Source of the DNA: CAZWBR01 sp964632305
GTDB taxonomy: Bacteria > Bacteroidota > Bacteroidia > Bacteroidales > Prolixibacteraceae
Assembly (NCBI GenBank): GCA_964632305.1
Contig: CAZWBR010000005.1
Span: 1-64,000, forward strand
Direction of reading: 5' to 3'
Length of the DNA: 64,000 bases
Below, in pieces: positions 15,861 to 24,987 of this stretch (positions within the stretch are counted from its first letter, which is position 1; every line of letters begins with the position of its first letter). Both the position numbers and the translations under genes were made by a program. The notes beneath the pieces were generated by a model, which worked only from the letters and a program-made list of their open reading frames with translations, did not search any database and was not told the origin of the DNA.

Positions 15861-16913
15861 CTAATCCGGGTACTGGTAAACCTCTTCCTGCAAAACATCG
15901 CGGCGAATGATTGGGAGTTTAAGCAACAATTGTTTCATCTCGTCCACATCGAGCCGGTGTGTATTGTGGGAATGGTAATCCTCAATTTTTGAAACCTCAG
16001 GTCTTCCTTCAATGAAATACTTGTCGTAGTTCAGATCGCGGCTGTCGCATGGAATCCTGAAATAGTTGCCCATGTCTTCGTGTTTGGCCATTTCTTCACG
16101 GGTCACCAGGGTCTCATAGAGTTTTTCCCCGTGCCGGGTCCCGATAATCCTGACTTTCGATTCCGATTGGTAAAGTTCAATTAATGTCGTGGACAATACA
16201 TCCAGAGTCGCAGCAGGGGCTTTTTGAACGAACAGGTCTCCGTTCTTGCCATGAATAAAGGCATAAACCACCAGATCGACTGCATCGTCCAGGGTCATCA
16301 TAAAACGGGTCATGTTGGGATCGGTAATGGTAATCTCCTTTCCATGCTTTATTTGATCGATCCAAAGAGGGATAACGGAACCACGACTACCCATCACATT
16401 CCCGTAACGGGTACAACAGATGGTGGTGGCTGCAGTAGGTCCCAGCGCTCTCCCCTTGGCAAAGGCCACTTTTTCCATCATCGCCTTACTGATGCCCATG
16501 GCATTGATCGGATAGGCCGCTTTATCGGTACTCAGAACAACCACGTTCTTAATGCCGTATTCAATGGCGGCATCCAGAACATTCTCCGTCCCGAATACGT
16601 TGGTCCTTACTGCCTGGGTAGGGAAAAACTCGCAAGAGGGCACCTGTTTTAACGCTGCGGCATGAAAGACATAATCGACTCCCCGCATGGCTCCTTCTAC
16701 GCTGCGTTCGTCCCTGACATCACCGATATAATATTTTATTTTCGGATTATTGAGCCGGTGGCGCATGTCATCCTGTTTCTTCTCATCCCGTGAAAAGATC
16801 CGGATCTCTTTGATCCCGGTATCCAGAAAACGATTCAGTACGGCATTGCCGAAGGAGCCTGTTCCCCCGGTAATTAAAAGGATTTTACCGTCAAACACAT
16901 TCAATTGATTCAT
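15861..16913 (-). CDS. capE: UDP-GlcNAc 4,6-dehydratase/5-epimerase (CapE/FnlA/WbjB)
   Basis: This extended SDR of 350 residues begins the UDP-L-FucNAc pathway by dehydrating UDP-GlcNAc with C5 inversion. It has LLITGGTGSFGNAVLNRF near residue 12, FSRDEKKQDDMRHRL near 40, HAAALKQVPSCEFFP near 87, and LSTDKAAYPINAMGISKAMMEKV near 128, where the usual YxxxK is replaced by MxxxK (M-GIS-K). That atypical triad is known in CapE. The C-terminal GTRHGEKLYETLVTREE block is also typical. It is followed by GxxExxY, capF and capG. The gene before it is a GT2 after a 470-nt gap filled with repeats, so this sub-operon may have its own promoter. Confidence 0.93.
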   Translation of the reverse strand: MNQLNVFDGKILLITGGTGSFGNAVLNRFLDTGIKEIRIFSRDEKKQDDMRHRLNNPKIKYYIGDVRDERSVEGAMRGVDYVFHAAALKQVPSCEFFPTQAVRTNVFGTENVLDAAIEYGIKNVVVLSTDKAAYPINAMGISKAMMEKVAFAKGRALGPTAATTICCTRYGNVMGSRGSVIPLWIDQIKHGKEITITDPNMTRFMMTLDDAVDLVVYAFIHGKNGDLFVQKAPAATLDVLSTTLIELYQSESKVRIIGTRHGEKLYETLVTREEMAKHEDMGNYFRIPCDSRDLNYDKYFIEGRPEVSKIEDYHSHNTHRLDVDEMKQLLLKLPIIRRDVLQEEVYQYPD

Positions 16914-17386
16914 AACGTTAAGTTTATGGTAAAACTAAAACGAAAATCGAATCGAGTTTATTCCGGATTGTAGGGTGTCAACGGGTGAGTTTTGTTATTT
17001 GTTAGATCCTGAGAATAGATGAAATGATTTTATTAATTTCAAATTGGTAAACAAAGATGATGATTTTGCTGCCGGAATCAATTATTGGATACTTATTTCC
17101 CTGCTTTCCCGCCAATACCCTATCAAAGAACAAACCGATCTGACTATTAAATGTAAAGAATCTATTTGTAAAAGGCAATATGCAGGGGTTGATTGTTCGG
17201 GTATTATCGTTAGCAGGTTTGTACGTTAATGAGTTAATCAGTCTCGGATTTTAAAATCGGGAGAACACAGATGACACGGATCAAACGGATTGATTTATTA
17301 CTGATTCCTTATTTCGGATTCAAAGTGACAAACCGTCAATCGAAAATCGCTTAATCGTCAATCGTAATTTATTAGTTCCTGATAGT
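16914..17386. other. 470-nt intergenic region with three adjoining word arrays
   Basis: No gene is supported, and a 61-codon plus-strand frame at 17044 has no features. From 17209 onward three different array types follow one another: octamers GTTAGCAG GTTTGTAC GTTAATGA GTTAATCA (17209-17240), decamers GAACACAGAT GACACGGATC AAACGGATTG (17263-17295), and octamers around GTCAATCG/AAAATCGC (17332-17367). The first 290 nt are ordinary AT-rich sequence. Confidence 0.65.
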
Positions 17387-18160
17387 TTAATCTTTTAGAT
17401 GCTTACTTATCCAGAATTGATTAACCTTACTCATATTTTTGAATAGTAATGCAAGCATGGGTCTTGGAATACTATTCTTCTTTAATGCCATGTAATCTTC
17501 TTTCGTTTTCCGGATAATATTTTTCAGGCTACCGTTACTCATTCCGCCTACCCTCATTTTGGTGATCACTTCCGGTAGATAAACAAAATTCAGGCTTTCG
17601 TCCTTGAAAATTCGAAGCATCAAATCGTAATCGGCCGAAATTTTAAACTGAAGATCGAACAATCCATGTTTTTCATATACCTCCCTGCGTAAAAAGAGGG
17701 AGGGGTGGGCCGGCATCCAACCATAATTCAGAAAATTTGTTCGAAACGAATTGCTCTTCCAGTAACGTACTATTCTATTAGTATCTTCTTTTCTGACATA
17801 AACCAGATCTCCGTAAACTCCGTCGATCCTCTTTTCTCCGCCTGTAACTTCAAATGAATTTGCGATTTTCTCCAAAATGTCCTCAGTAGCAAGTAAATCA
17901 TCTGAATGAAGAAAACCAATGATATCGCCTGTGGCCATTCTAATTCCTTTATTTAATGCATCATAGATCCCATTATCACGTTCGGAGACTATTTTAGTGA
18001 TAAGGGGTGATTCTCTTAATAATTCTAAAGTCTGATCTTTGCTTCCGCCATCAATTATTAAATATTCAAGCTGATGATGAGCGGGAGGAGTAATGCTTAT
18101 AATCGAATCCATTATAGATGGAAAACTATTATATGTTGCTGTTATAAATGAAATTTTCAT
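17387..18160 (-). CDS. Family 2 glycosyltransferase
   Basis: This 257-residue GT-A enzyme starts with MKISFITATYNSFPSIMDSI. It has the nucleotide-binding EYLIIDGGSKDQT segment, ERDNGIYDALNKGIRMATGDIIGFLHSDD (the DxD-like SDD), and an acceptor region with FDLQFKISADYDLMLRIF (the ED/AD general base region). It resembles WcaE-type transferases. Its start overlaps the stop of the WcaF-like gene by one base, so the two are translationally coupled. The donor and acceptor cannot be read from the sequence. Confidence 0.9.
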   Translation of the reverse strand: MKISFITATYNSFPSIMDSIISITPPAHHQLEYLIIDGGSKDQTLELLRESPLITKIVSERDNGIYDALNKGIRMATGDIIGFLHSDDLLATEDILEKIANSFEVTGGEKRIDGVYGDLVYVRKEDTNRIVRYWKSNSFRTNFLNYGWMPAHPSLFLRREVYEKHGLFDLQFKISADYDLMLRIFKDESLNFVYLPEVITKMRVGGMSNGSLKNIIRKTKEDYMALKKNSIPRPMLALLFKNMSKVNQFWISKHLKD

Positions 18161-18714
18161 TAAAGTTCAATTATTCGTTCTTTAATTTTAACTGCGGGAT
18201 TCCCTTGATAAATTGAATAAGGTTCTAAATCTTTTGTAGCAACTGAACCTACAGTTAAGACTGAATGACTCATGCAAGTTATTCCAGGGCAAACTACTGA
18301 CTTTGCACCTATCCAAACACCATCTTCCAATGTTATTTGACTTACGATCAAATCAAATGTTGGCTTTTTATAGTTATGATTACCGGATATCAGCATTGCC
18401 CCTTGTGAAATGCATACGTTAGAACCTATTTTTAGTTGAGAGAGGTTGTCTAACCAAACATTTTCTCCAATCCAAGTACAATCGCCTATTTCTAGAAACC
18501 AAGGGTATTTAATTTTAATTTTTGGTTTTAAAAGGACATTCTTTCCAACTTTAGCACCGAATATCTTTAATATATGAATTTTTAAAACCGAAGGATATGG
18601 AAAATGTGTGTTAAAAATTATTTGATTAGTGATATACCAAATGATTAGCAGTAATTTATTACCAGGTTTAAACCAAAAGTTGTTGTAATCATTTAAAGCT
18701 GTTGTAGCTATCAT
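18160..18714 (-). CDS. WcaF-like hexapeptide acyltransferase
   Basis: The 184-residue protein has a left-handed beta-helix of hexapeptide repeats: LEIGDCTWIGENVWLDNLSQLKIGSNVCISQGAMLISGNHNYKKP, then ITLEDGVWIGAKSVVCPGITCMSHSVLTVGSVATKDLEPYSIYQGNPAVKIKER. The N-terminal FWFKPGNKLLLIIWYITNQIIF segment is the signature of the WcaF/putative colanic acid acetyltransferase group. It probably O-acetylates a sugar of the repeat unit using acetyl-CoA. It is coupled to the GT2 downstream and lies 21 nt after the GT2 upstream. Confidence 0.88.
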   Translation of the reverse strand: MIATTALNDYNNFWFKPGNKLLLIIWYITNQIIFNTHFPYPSVLKIHILKIFGAKVGKNVLLKPKIKIKYPWFLEIGDCTWIGENVWLDNLSQLKIGSNVCISQGAMLISGNHNYKKPTFDLIVSQITLEDGVWIGAKSVVCPGITCMSHSVLTVGSVATKDLEPYSIYQGNPAVKIKERIIEL

Positions 18715-18735
18715 TGTAATATAAATGTTTGCTTA

Positions 18736-19518
18736 TTAAATACTATGACTAAAAATAGAGCGAGTTTTAGAATAAAGTTTGCAAAAATGATCAAGAAGAG
18801 TGAATGCTATTTGACTTCTTATGTCCTTTATTAAAGCTTGAAGTATGTTATCACCTACAATCTTTCGATGTAACTCAAATGCTTCTTTTCGTAGTAATTT
18901 TCTATTTATTTGTGAAATTCCTCCCAATTTAAAAATTGAGATTGGGAAAGATAATTGTTTGTATCGATTATTTCCAGTAAAATAAATAGATGCAGTGAGT
19001 GCGTAATCTCCACATATTTTATATTTTATCGGATAGTTGAAATGTAGAAGATTTTTTTTATTGTAAAATATGGATTGGTGTGATGTTGGCAAACTATGTT
19101 TTAAGTAATCAAGTTTTCTTGATTTTTTATATATTGTATATCCATTTTCAAATTCATCAATATTATCTCCATATACAAAATCAAGTTCTTCATCATTATC
19201 AATACTTTCAATTACCTTTTTAATAGTATTTTCTGAATAAAGCATATCGCCTGAATTCAAAAATAGGATATAATCGCCTATCGCATTCGGAATTGCTTGG
19301 TTCATTGCATCGTAAAGGGAACTGTCTTTTCTTCTTATATAATCAATGTTCGGGATTGTTTTTTGTAATTCTGAAACATATTTGTCAGTACCATCATCAC
19401 TTAAACCATCTTTTATAATCCATTGAAGGTCTTTTTCATTTTGATTTATAACAGAATTAGCAGTTTTCTTGAGATTAATTAAATCGTTAAGAGTTACTGT
19501 TATTATTGTAATTTTCAT
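18736..19518 (-). CDS. Family 2 glycosyltransferase (WcaE-like)
   Basis: The 260-residue protein opens with MKITIITVTLNDLINLKKTANSV. It has LQWIIKDGLSDDGT, RRKDSSLYDAMNQAIPNAIGDYILFLNSGD and YKICGDYALTASIYF, the layout of a GT-A family 2 enzyme of the WcaE type. The base composition is AT-rich, like the neighbours from 17.4 to 29.5 kb. Its start overlaps the 3' end of the polymerase gene by 32 nt, which suggests coupled translation. Confidence 0.9.
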   Translation of the reverse strand: MKITIITVTLNDLINLKKTANSVINQNEKDLQWIIKDGLSDDGTDKYVSELQKTIPNIDYIRRKDSSLYDAMNQAIPNAIGDYILFLNSGDMLYSENTIKKVIESIDNDEELDFVYGDNIDEFENGYTIYKKSRKLDYLKHSLPTSHQSIFYNKKNLLHFNYPIKYKICGDYALTASIYFTGNNRYKQLSFPISIFKLGGISQINRKLLRKEAFELHRKIVGDNILQALIKDIRSQIAFTLLDHFCKLYSKTRSIFSHSI

Positions 19519-20725
19519 TTGTACTTTGAATTAATATGCTTTTTGTATTAATAATTTTAATTGCCATGAATGGTAATAGAAAAGCTACAAAAACAAATTG
19601 AGTTGGAACAAAGGCTCCAGAATTATTGAGATTTAAAAATGTTAAGATCATAAACGATCTTATAATCATATTTTTTGTTTTAAAGAAGTAGATAATAGCA
19701 ATCACGTAACCAATAATTGCAGTAATACCCCAGTATCCAATTATAGCAAAGAATGAATTGTTTATGCCGCTCTCTTGATAACCGTTAACATCAAATTGAG
19801 TAATGTACGCATCTAGTTGTCCGAATGTTAAACCCAATAAATGTCCATCAGTAATCATGATTTTTGTTAAAATAAGGAATGGAAGTATTAGTCTCATATA
19901 CCCAGATGTAACCCCTGTTGAATCTAATGAAAGTTCATTTAGTCTGAATAGCGAGAATAAACTTGAATGAAAGACATATATAATGATTGGAATCCATACG
20001 TATGTTATAAATTTAGGAATTTTTTGTTTCTTTTTAAAATATAGGTCAAAGATCAATAAAACAAATAAAGCAATGAATGCAAAAGCCGACTTTGCAAAAA
20101 GTAGTATTATTATTGTGAAAATGAGATTTGAATTAATGCTTTTTTTCGAGTTTATTTGTTGTCTAATCCAAAATACATTTATAGTGATAAATCCTAAATA
20201 GCTTGGCTCTAGATAAAACCCTTTCATTCTTAGGTTGGTTTCAATAAAACTTAACTCATAATAAAGTTGGTACTTGCCAAATAAATTGTAAAATTGATAT
20301 TGTTTTAATAATACAACTGAAATAAATTGGAATAATACTGTGCATAATAGTATGACTTGGAAAAAGGACAATGCCTTGCTCAATTGTTCTAATTTGTATT
20401 TGATCGGTTTGTCGATTACACGAATTACTAAAAAATAGCTAATAGCATATTGTGCGTAGGTTTTGAAAAATTCGCTCCAATTATAAATGTGTCCTGGAAT
20501 AAATGGTAGAAAGAGGATGAAAAGTAGCAGGCATAGTTCTTTTTTTTTAATTATCCCTGGCTTAATATCAAATGTTAGGTAAACCCATAGTGGTATTAGT
20601 AGAAAAGCTAAAGCTATTCCAAAATCACCTAATTGCGCAATTTTTAAATGGAGAGAAATTAATATAACGATTGTTAATATTGACCAAATTTTCGGTGAAA
20701 CGACTTTGCCCAGCTTTTGCATCAT
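19487..20725 (-). CDS. wzy: O-antigen polymerase-like membrane protein (Wzy/WcaD position)
   Basis: The 412-residue protein is almost entirely hydrophobic, with ten to twelve membrane segments and a larger periplasmic loop in the middle (around ETNLRMKGFYLEPSYLGF, the R-G-x-x-x-E-P type motif seen in O-antigen polymerases). Sequence conservation in Wzy proteins is very low, so the call rests on topology, that motif and position: it lies between a WcaC-like GT and a WcaE-like GT, where wcaD sits in E. coli. It would join repeat units in the periplasm. A second polymerase candidate is at 48079-49230. Confidence 0.75.
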   Translation of the reverse strand: MMQKLGKVVSPKIWSILTIVILISLHLKIAQLGDFGIALAFLLIPLWVYLTFDIKPGIIKKKELCLLLFILFLPFIPGHIYNWSEFFKTYAQYAISYFLVIRVIDKPIKYKLEQLSKALSFFQVILLCTVLFQFISVVLLKQYQFYNLFGKYQLYYELSFIETNLRMKGFYLEPSYLGFITINVFWIRQQINSKKSINSNLIFTIIILLFAKSAFAFIALFVLLIFDLYFKKKQKIPKFITYVWIPIIIYVFHSSLFSLFRLNELSLDSTGVTSGYMRLILPFLILTKIMITDGHLLGLTFGQLDAYITQFDVNGYQESGINNSFFAIIGYWGITAIIGYVIAIIYFFKTKNMIIRSFMILTFLNLNNSGAFVPTQFVFVAFLLPFMAIKIINTKSILIQSTNENYNNNSNS

Positions 20726-21915
20726 TTATTAGTAATGAAATCAATATAATCAGAAATCATTCTCTTTTTATCAAAGAATACTAAAGCTTTTTGCCTTACT
20801 TCTGCTATTTTTTCGGGATTTGAATTGAATTCTATAAAACTTGAATTTGAAATTGCATTATATAGTTCTTCTGATGAATGGATGCATAATCCTGGCCAAT
20901 CATTTTCATTATTCATTAATTCATCGGAACCTTTAGAGGGAGTATAGAAAATAAAATTTCCTGCGCATAATGCATCAATTAGAACAGTCGGATAAATATC
21001 AATTGTTGAGGTAAATAAGTATCCATTCGAATTGAATAATATATCTAAGTATTTTTTTCTGTCAGTAATATAGCCATGATTGATTGCATTTTTATGATTT
21101 TTAAAAGGATTATCTTTTCCAATAAAGTGAATCTTTATTCCTTTATCCAAGGTCTCTTCAACTAATTTAAGGTCAACTTTCCCTTCTTGTGATAGGTTTA
21201 AGGATGATACACATAAATGAATTTCTTGATTACTGCGTATTGATTGATTGAAATTGTGGTATGGTTCGGTTTCAATTCCATTTCGGATCAGACATATAGG
21301 TTTCTCAGGATAAATCTTTTTAAGATCTTCACAAATCCAGTTTGCTGGTGATACAAAATGTAAATTTGGAATTGATTTAATTTGATTTGTTTTAATCTTA
21401 ATTTCTTTTTTGGCTATTGATAGAATCGATGGAGGATAATATTCATGGTGAGGGCAATTTTCACATCCTTTTTCCCATAACTTACAGTCAAATATAAATG
21501 CACATCTTCCTGTATAGTGCCAAGAATCATGTGCAACCAGAATGATTTTTTTATCGCTTGTATATTTATTAAATATCCTGAAGAGAGTCTCAAAGTTTGT
21601 GAAATAAGAATGTAGAGTATGACATATAATTACATCTGCCCATTCTATTAGGTCAATAATTTGTGATGAGATTGGTGAAAAAAAATCTTTCCCAACGACT
21701 TTATGGGTTAAGAAATTTAGGTGTGGAAATATTGAAAGATAGTAGTTTGCATAAATTATTGTAGGATCATTTATTTCTTGTTTAAATCCACGTTTCCCAT
21801 ATCCAACTAGATATTTCGCATTATGGCCAGCTTCCATAAAGCCTGAATGCAATGTTTTGGCTATATAGGCAGCTCCACCTTTATCATAAAGAGTGGAAAT
21901 CGTTAAAATGTTCAT
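20722..21915 (-). CDS. WcaC-like glycosyltransferase (GT4 type)
   Basis: The 397-residue GT-B enzyme begins MNILTISTLYDKGGAAYIAKTLHSGF. It contains HDSWHYTGRCAFIFDCKLWEKGCENCPHH near 150, a Cys-rich WHYTGRC-C-GC-CP pattern that is characteristic of WcaC-like colanic acid transferases. A C-terminal nucleotide-sugar binding half follows, with SLNLSQEGKVDLKL and IYPTVLIDALCAG. Its stop overlaps the start of the polymerase gene by 4 nt. It follows the CysE-like acetyltransferase directly. Confidence 0.85.
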   Translation of the reverse strand: MNILTISTLYDKGGAAYIAKTLHSGFMEAGHNAKYLVGYGKRGFKQEINDPTIIYANYYLSIFPHLNFLTHKVVGKDFFSPISSQIIDLIEWADVIICHTLHSYFTNFETLFRIFNKYTSDKKIILVAHDSWHYTGRCAFIFDCKLWEKGCENCPHHEYYPPSILSIAKKEIKIKTNQIKSIPNLHFVSPANWICEDLKKIYPEKPICLIRNGIETEPYHNFNQSIRSNQEIHLCVSSLNLSQEGKVDLKLVEETLDKGIKIHFIGKDNPFKNHKNAINHGYITDRKKYLDILFNSNGYLFTSTIDIYPTVLIDALCAGNFIFYTPSKGSDELMNNENDWPGLCIHSSEELYNAISNSSFIEFNSNPEKIAEVRQKALVFFDKKRMISDYIDFITNK

Positions 21916-22455
21916 TTATTCGCTTATGTATTTTATAATTTTAGCAGGATTTCCGGCAACAATACAGTTAGCTGGAACATCCTTTACGACAACTGAACCT
22001 GCACCTATTATTGAATTTTCTCCTATTGAAATGTTCCCGATTATTACAACATTCGCTCCAACATCAACATTGTCTCGAATAATTGGCGCTCCTAGACTAT
22101 TCCCATATTTGTCTGTTTTGTGGCCTATTGTAGTATTGTGCCTTAATACTATGTTTTTCCCTAATACTACACCAGGGTTTAAAACCAATCCAACACCATG
22201 ATGAACAGATAGACCACCACCAGATTTGACAACATCAGGTATCTCAACTCCTAAAATCCATTCGATAAGTAATCGATAAATGATTCGTATTGGTATCCCA
22301 AGAAATTTAATTACCCAAAATCGATTTTGTGCAAAATAACTAGCTAATCTATAAAAGAATACAATGGTAAAGGCTTTGGGGCTGTTAATATGAAAATTCG
22401 ATTTGTAGTCAAGGATTATTTTGTCAAGTAATTTTTCTTGTGAATTAGTGTTCAT
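21916..22455 (-). CDS. CysE/WcaB-like serine acetyltransferase family sugar acetyltransferase
   Basis: This is a 179-residue hexapeptide-repeat protein. The repeat part is GGGLSVHHGVGLVLNPGVVLGKNIVLRHNTTIGHKTDKYGNSLGAPIIRDNVDVGANVVIIGNISIGENSIIGAGSVVVKDVPANCIVAGNPAKII. It includes the H-x-G-x-G-x-V catalytic loop seen in serine acetyltransferases, but the N-terminal helical domain is short and different. In this setting it is most likely an O-acetyltransferase for the polysaccharide, like WcaB, rather than a cysteine biosynthesis enzyme. It is adjacent to the WcaC-like gene with no gap. Confidence 0.85.
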   Translation of the reverse strand: MNTNSQEKLLDKIILDYKSNFHINSPKAFTIVFFYRLASYFAQNRFWVIKFLGIPIRIIYRLLIEWILGVEIPDVVKSGGGLSVHHGVGLVLNPGVVLGKNIVLRHNTTIGHKTDKYGNSLGAPIIRDNVDVGANVVIIGNISIGENSIIGAGSVVVKDVPANCIVAGNPAKIIKYISE

Positions 22456-22508
22456 AAATTATTGTTGAATATTTATGATTAAAAGAAAATATTCCCAAAT
22501 CTAATGTC

Positions 22509-23402
22509 TCACTTAAAGGATAACAAAAAGTTCCGAATAACTCTAAATAAGTAGAGAGGAGAGAATACCTGTAAAAATTTTAAGTATTTTGAATATAGTG
22601 ATCCTATATATAATATATTGTCCCAAATATCAAATATGTTTAGGATGGACATATTGGGGATCTTATATAGATACAATAGTTTGAAAAGATCATTTTTAAA
22701 TCGTACTTCATTCTTCATTCCCATACTAATTGAGGCTTCGTGTAATCTATAAATAACTGTTGGAATATCCATAAAGTACAACCTGAATCCTTTGCTTGTT
22801 GCCTTTATCCATAATGGATAATCTTCGATATTTCTAAATCGTTCATCAAACCCCTCTAATGATAATAGCTTTTCGCGATTCAAAAATGAGGTAGGAGCCA
22901 TAATATGGTTATATGAAATCAATTTTCTTTTCTGCTTTTTTGATTGAAATTGAAAAAAACTTTTAGGTGGTATATCAACATTTGGAACTATTTTTTGATC
23001 ATTTTGAGAAAATACTTGAATATTTGAAAATAGAAAACTTATAGATGGATAATTAATCGCATGATTTACATTATCGTTTAAACAGTTGGGTAATAAAATA
23101 TCATCCCCCGCAATAAGCTTTATCCATTCGCCTCTTGCTGATCTCAATCCTCTGTTACAGTTCGGCGCGATCCCTGTGTTCTTCTCGACCGCGATTATTT
23201 CGGTCCGCGTAAATCGCTCTTTGTTTTCTTCGAGCCAGTGGCGGCATAACTCCACTGTATGATCCGTACTGCAATCGTCGCTGACAATCAATTCAATATT
23301 CCGGTAGGTTTGTGATTTAGCACTTTCAAGGGTTTCTAAAACATATTTGGAGGAGTTGTAGGTAACAACGATTATGGAAACTAAAGGATTTTCGTTTTGC
23401 AT
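22509..23402 (-). CDS. Family 2 glycosyltransferase (WcaA position)
   Basis: The 297-residue GT-A protein starts with NPLVSIIVVTYNSSKYVLETLESAKSQTYRNIELIVSDDCSTDHTVELC. It contains NRGLRSARGEWIKLIAGDD (metal-binding GDD) and FDERFRNIEDYPLWIKA (ED motif). The C-terminal 60 residues are basic and hydrophobic, suggesting membrane contact. The 5' third has higher GC than the rest. It is the first gene of the WcaA-to-WcaF-like run. Confidence 0.9.
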   Translation of the reverse strand: MQNENPLVSIIVVTYNSSKYVLETLESAKSQTYRNIELIVSDDCSTDHTVELCRHWLEENKERFTRTEIIAVEKNTGIAPNCNRGLRSARGEWIKLIAGDDILLPNCLNDNVNHAINYPSISFLFSNIQVFSQNDQKIVPNVDIPPKSFFQFQSKKQKRKLISYNHIMAPTSFLNREKLLSLEGFDERFRNIEDYPLWIKATSKGFRLYFMDIPTVIYRLHEASISMGMKNEVRFKNDLFKLLYLYKIPNMSILNIFDIWDNILYIGSLYSKYLKFLQVFSPLYLFRVIRNFLLSFK

Positions 23403-23451
23403 TTCTTATGAATTATTACACTGTGTTTTACACATTGTAACACTGTGATTA

Positions 23452-24933
23452 TTACTTTAAATTCTTTAAGTTAATTAAAATTTGCTTTAACCCTAACCGC
23501 TTATCTAACTCCCTCACCGAATAAAATCCTGACAATACTACTAAAATTGTTCCAGCTATATAGTTGTACGGTTGGGGTAGATAATGAATAATCAGAAAGC
23601 CGGCAATAGCCAACCCAAATTGATTGATAAAAATAGTTACAAAACTACGGTCAAACGAAAATTCAAATTTCGATTGACTAATAATAAAAGCTTGGATTAG
23701 GTATAATAAATAGGCAATTGCGAAGGAGATGCCTAAACCAGTCAATCCCAAGATGTAATATCCCATAATATTGAATATCAAAACATACATGTTAGCAGCA
23801 AATTCATTCCAGAAAAATAGTTTACTTGAACCTTTTGCTAAAAACACAAATGCGATTGACCAACTGGCCGCTTTAAAAAACATACCCAAAGCAGCCCAGT
23901 AAATCATGTCGTTTACTGCAATAAATTGTTTAGAATAAAGCAGAACAACTACCCAGTTGATAAAGACTAAAAATATAATCAGGATGGGGGCTAAAATTAA
24001 TAAAGCAATTTCTGCTTGTTGGTTGATAGTTTGTTTACAAAGTTTATTATCGTGTGCGACTGCCGACAACCGGGGATAATAATCAGTACCCATAGCATTG
24101 AAAATCAAGCCAACGTATGTGTTAATGATCGCAAAACCAGCTGTATATAGACCAACTTGTTCTACTCCACCCTTGTGACTGATAAAGATTCGGATCAGGT
24201 AGGAAGCACCGACACTCAATAATCCGCTCAGGCTAATCAGAAAACCCATCCGTAGCATACTCTTGCCCTCTACTAAGATTTGTTTTCTGGTAATGCTTAT
24301 TGCATTAATTTTTATATTACGCGAGTAAAGCCATGAAAATAACAGGGTAATCAATCCGGTTCCGATTAAGCCTGGAACAATACCATCAATGCGATAGAAA
24401 TAGTACAAAGGCAAGGTAACCAATAAACCTAATACACTTCCGGCCAAGTTTGCTTTAGCCAATTGTTTCAATTGTCGCATTCCCTGTAAAATTACCAATT
24501 GCCCACTGCTTAGTTGTTGAAACAAAAGGGTAACGGAAATCCAGATAAAAGCGAGTGTATAGTCTTTGTTACCAAAGGTAAGTTGACTCAACCAAGGCGA
24601 TAAAATAATAGCCAGGATGGTCCCCAACAAACCAGTAATCCAAACCAAACGTCGAAATACAATTACGACAGTGGCTATCCGGGTTTGATCTTCGGTACCG
24701 TGAGCTGCAGCAACATCTTTAACGGCGCTGGTTCCTAAACCAAAATTAGTTAAACTGCCAATGATTCCTATTGTTGAAGTCAGCAAACCCAGAATCCCCA
24801 TTCCGCCAGGGCCTAACCATACTGCCACAAACTTGGAACGGATAATTGAAATAAGGATATTGAAAACTTGTACTCCGCCAAAGATGGAAGTAGCTTTCAT
24901 GATCTGGCGATAGGAGGATTGTTGTTCATTCAT
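23452..24933 (-). CDS. wzx: O-antigen flippase (Wzx, RfbX/WzxE type)
   Basis: The protein has 493 residues from the ATG at 24933. It has about twelve to fourteen transmembrane helices and the MOP-superfamily N-terminal pattern ATSIFGGVQVFNILISIIRSKFVAVWLGPGGMGILGLLTST. That pattern is typical of Bacteroidota O-antigen translocases. It flips undecaprenyl-pyrophosphate-linked repeat units to the periplasmic face. It is placed between the aminotransferase and the first GT of the colanic-acid-like run. A second, unrelated-looking flippase is at 39957-41369. Confidence 0.92.
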   Translation of the reverse strand: MNEQQSSYRQIMKATSIFGGVQVFNILISIIRSKFVAVWLGPGGMGILGLLTSTIGIIGSLTNFGLGTSAVKDVAAAHGTEDQTRIATVVIVFRRLVWITGLLGTILAIILSPWLSQLTFGNKDYTLAFIWISVTLLFQQLSSGQLVILQGMRQLKQLAKANLAGSVLGLLVTLPLYYFYRIDGIVPGLIGTGLITLLFSWLYSRNIKINAISITRKQILVEGKSMLRMGFLISLSGLLSVGASYLIRIFISHKGGVEQVGLYTAGFAIINTYVGLIFNAMGTDYYPRLSAVAHDNKLCKQTINQQAEIALLILAPILIIFLVFINWVVVLLYSKQFIAVNDMIYWAALGMFFKAASWSIAFVFLAKGSSKLFFWNEFAANMYVLIFNIMGYYILGLTGLGISFAIAYLLYLIQAFIISQSKFEFSFDRSFVTIFINQFGLAIAGFLIIHYLPQPYNYIAGTILVVLSGFYSVRELDKRLGLKQILINLKNLK

Positions 24934-24987
24934 AGAAAAGGAAGCCACCTAAATATCCCAAAGGGGGACAAAAGAAACGGTTATTAA

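Noticed and set aside
17044..17229. 61-codon plus-strand frame in the gap before capE
   Set aside because: It has no domain and no plausible ribosome binding site, and it runs into the octamer array.
21916..22455. Housekeeping serine acetyltransferase CysE
   Set aside because: The N-terminal domain is short and the gene is embedded between glycosyltransferase genes. A WcaB-like sugar acetyltransferase fits better.
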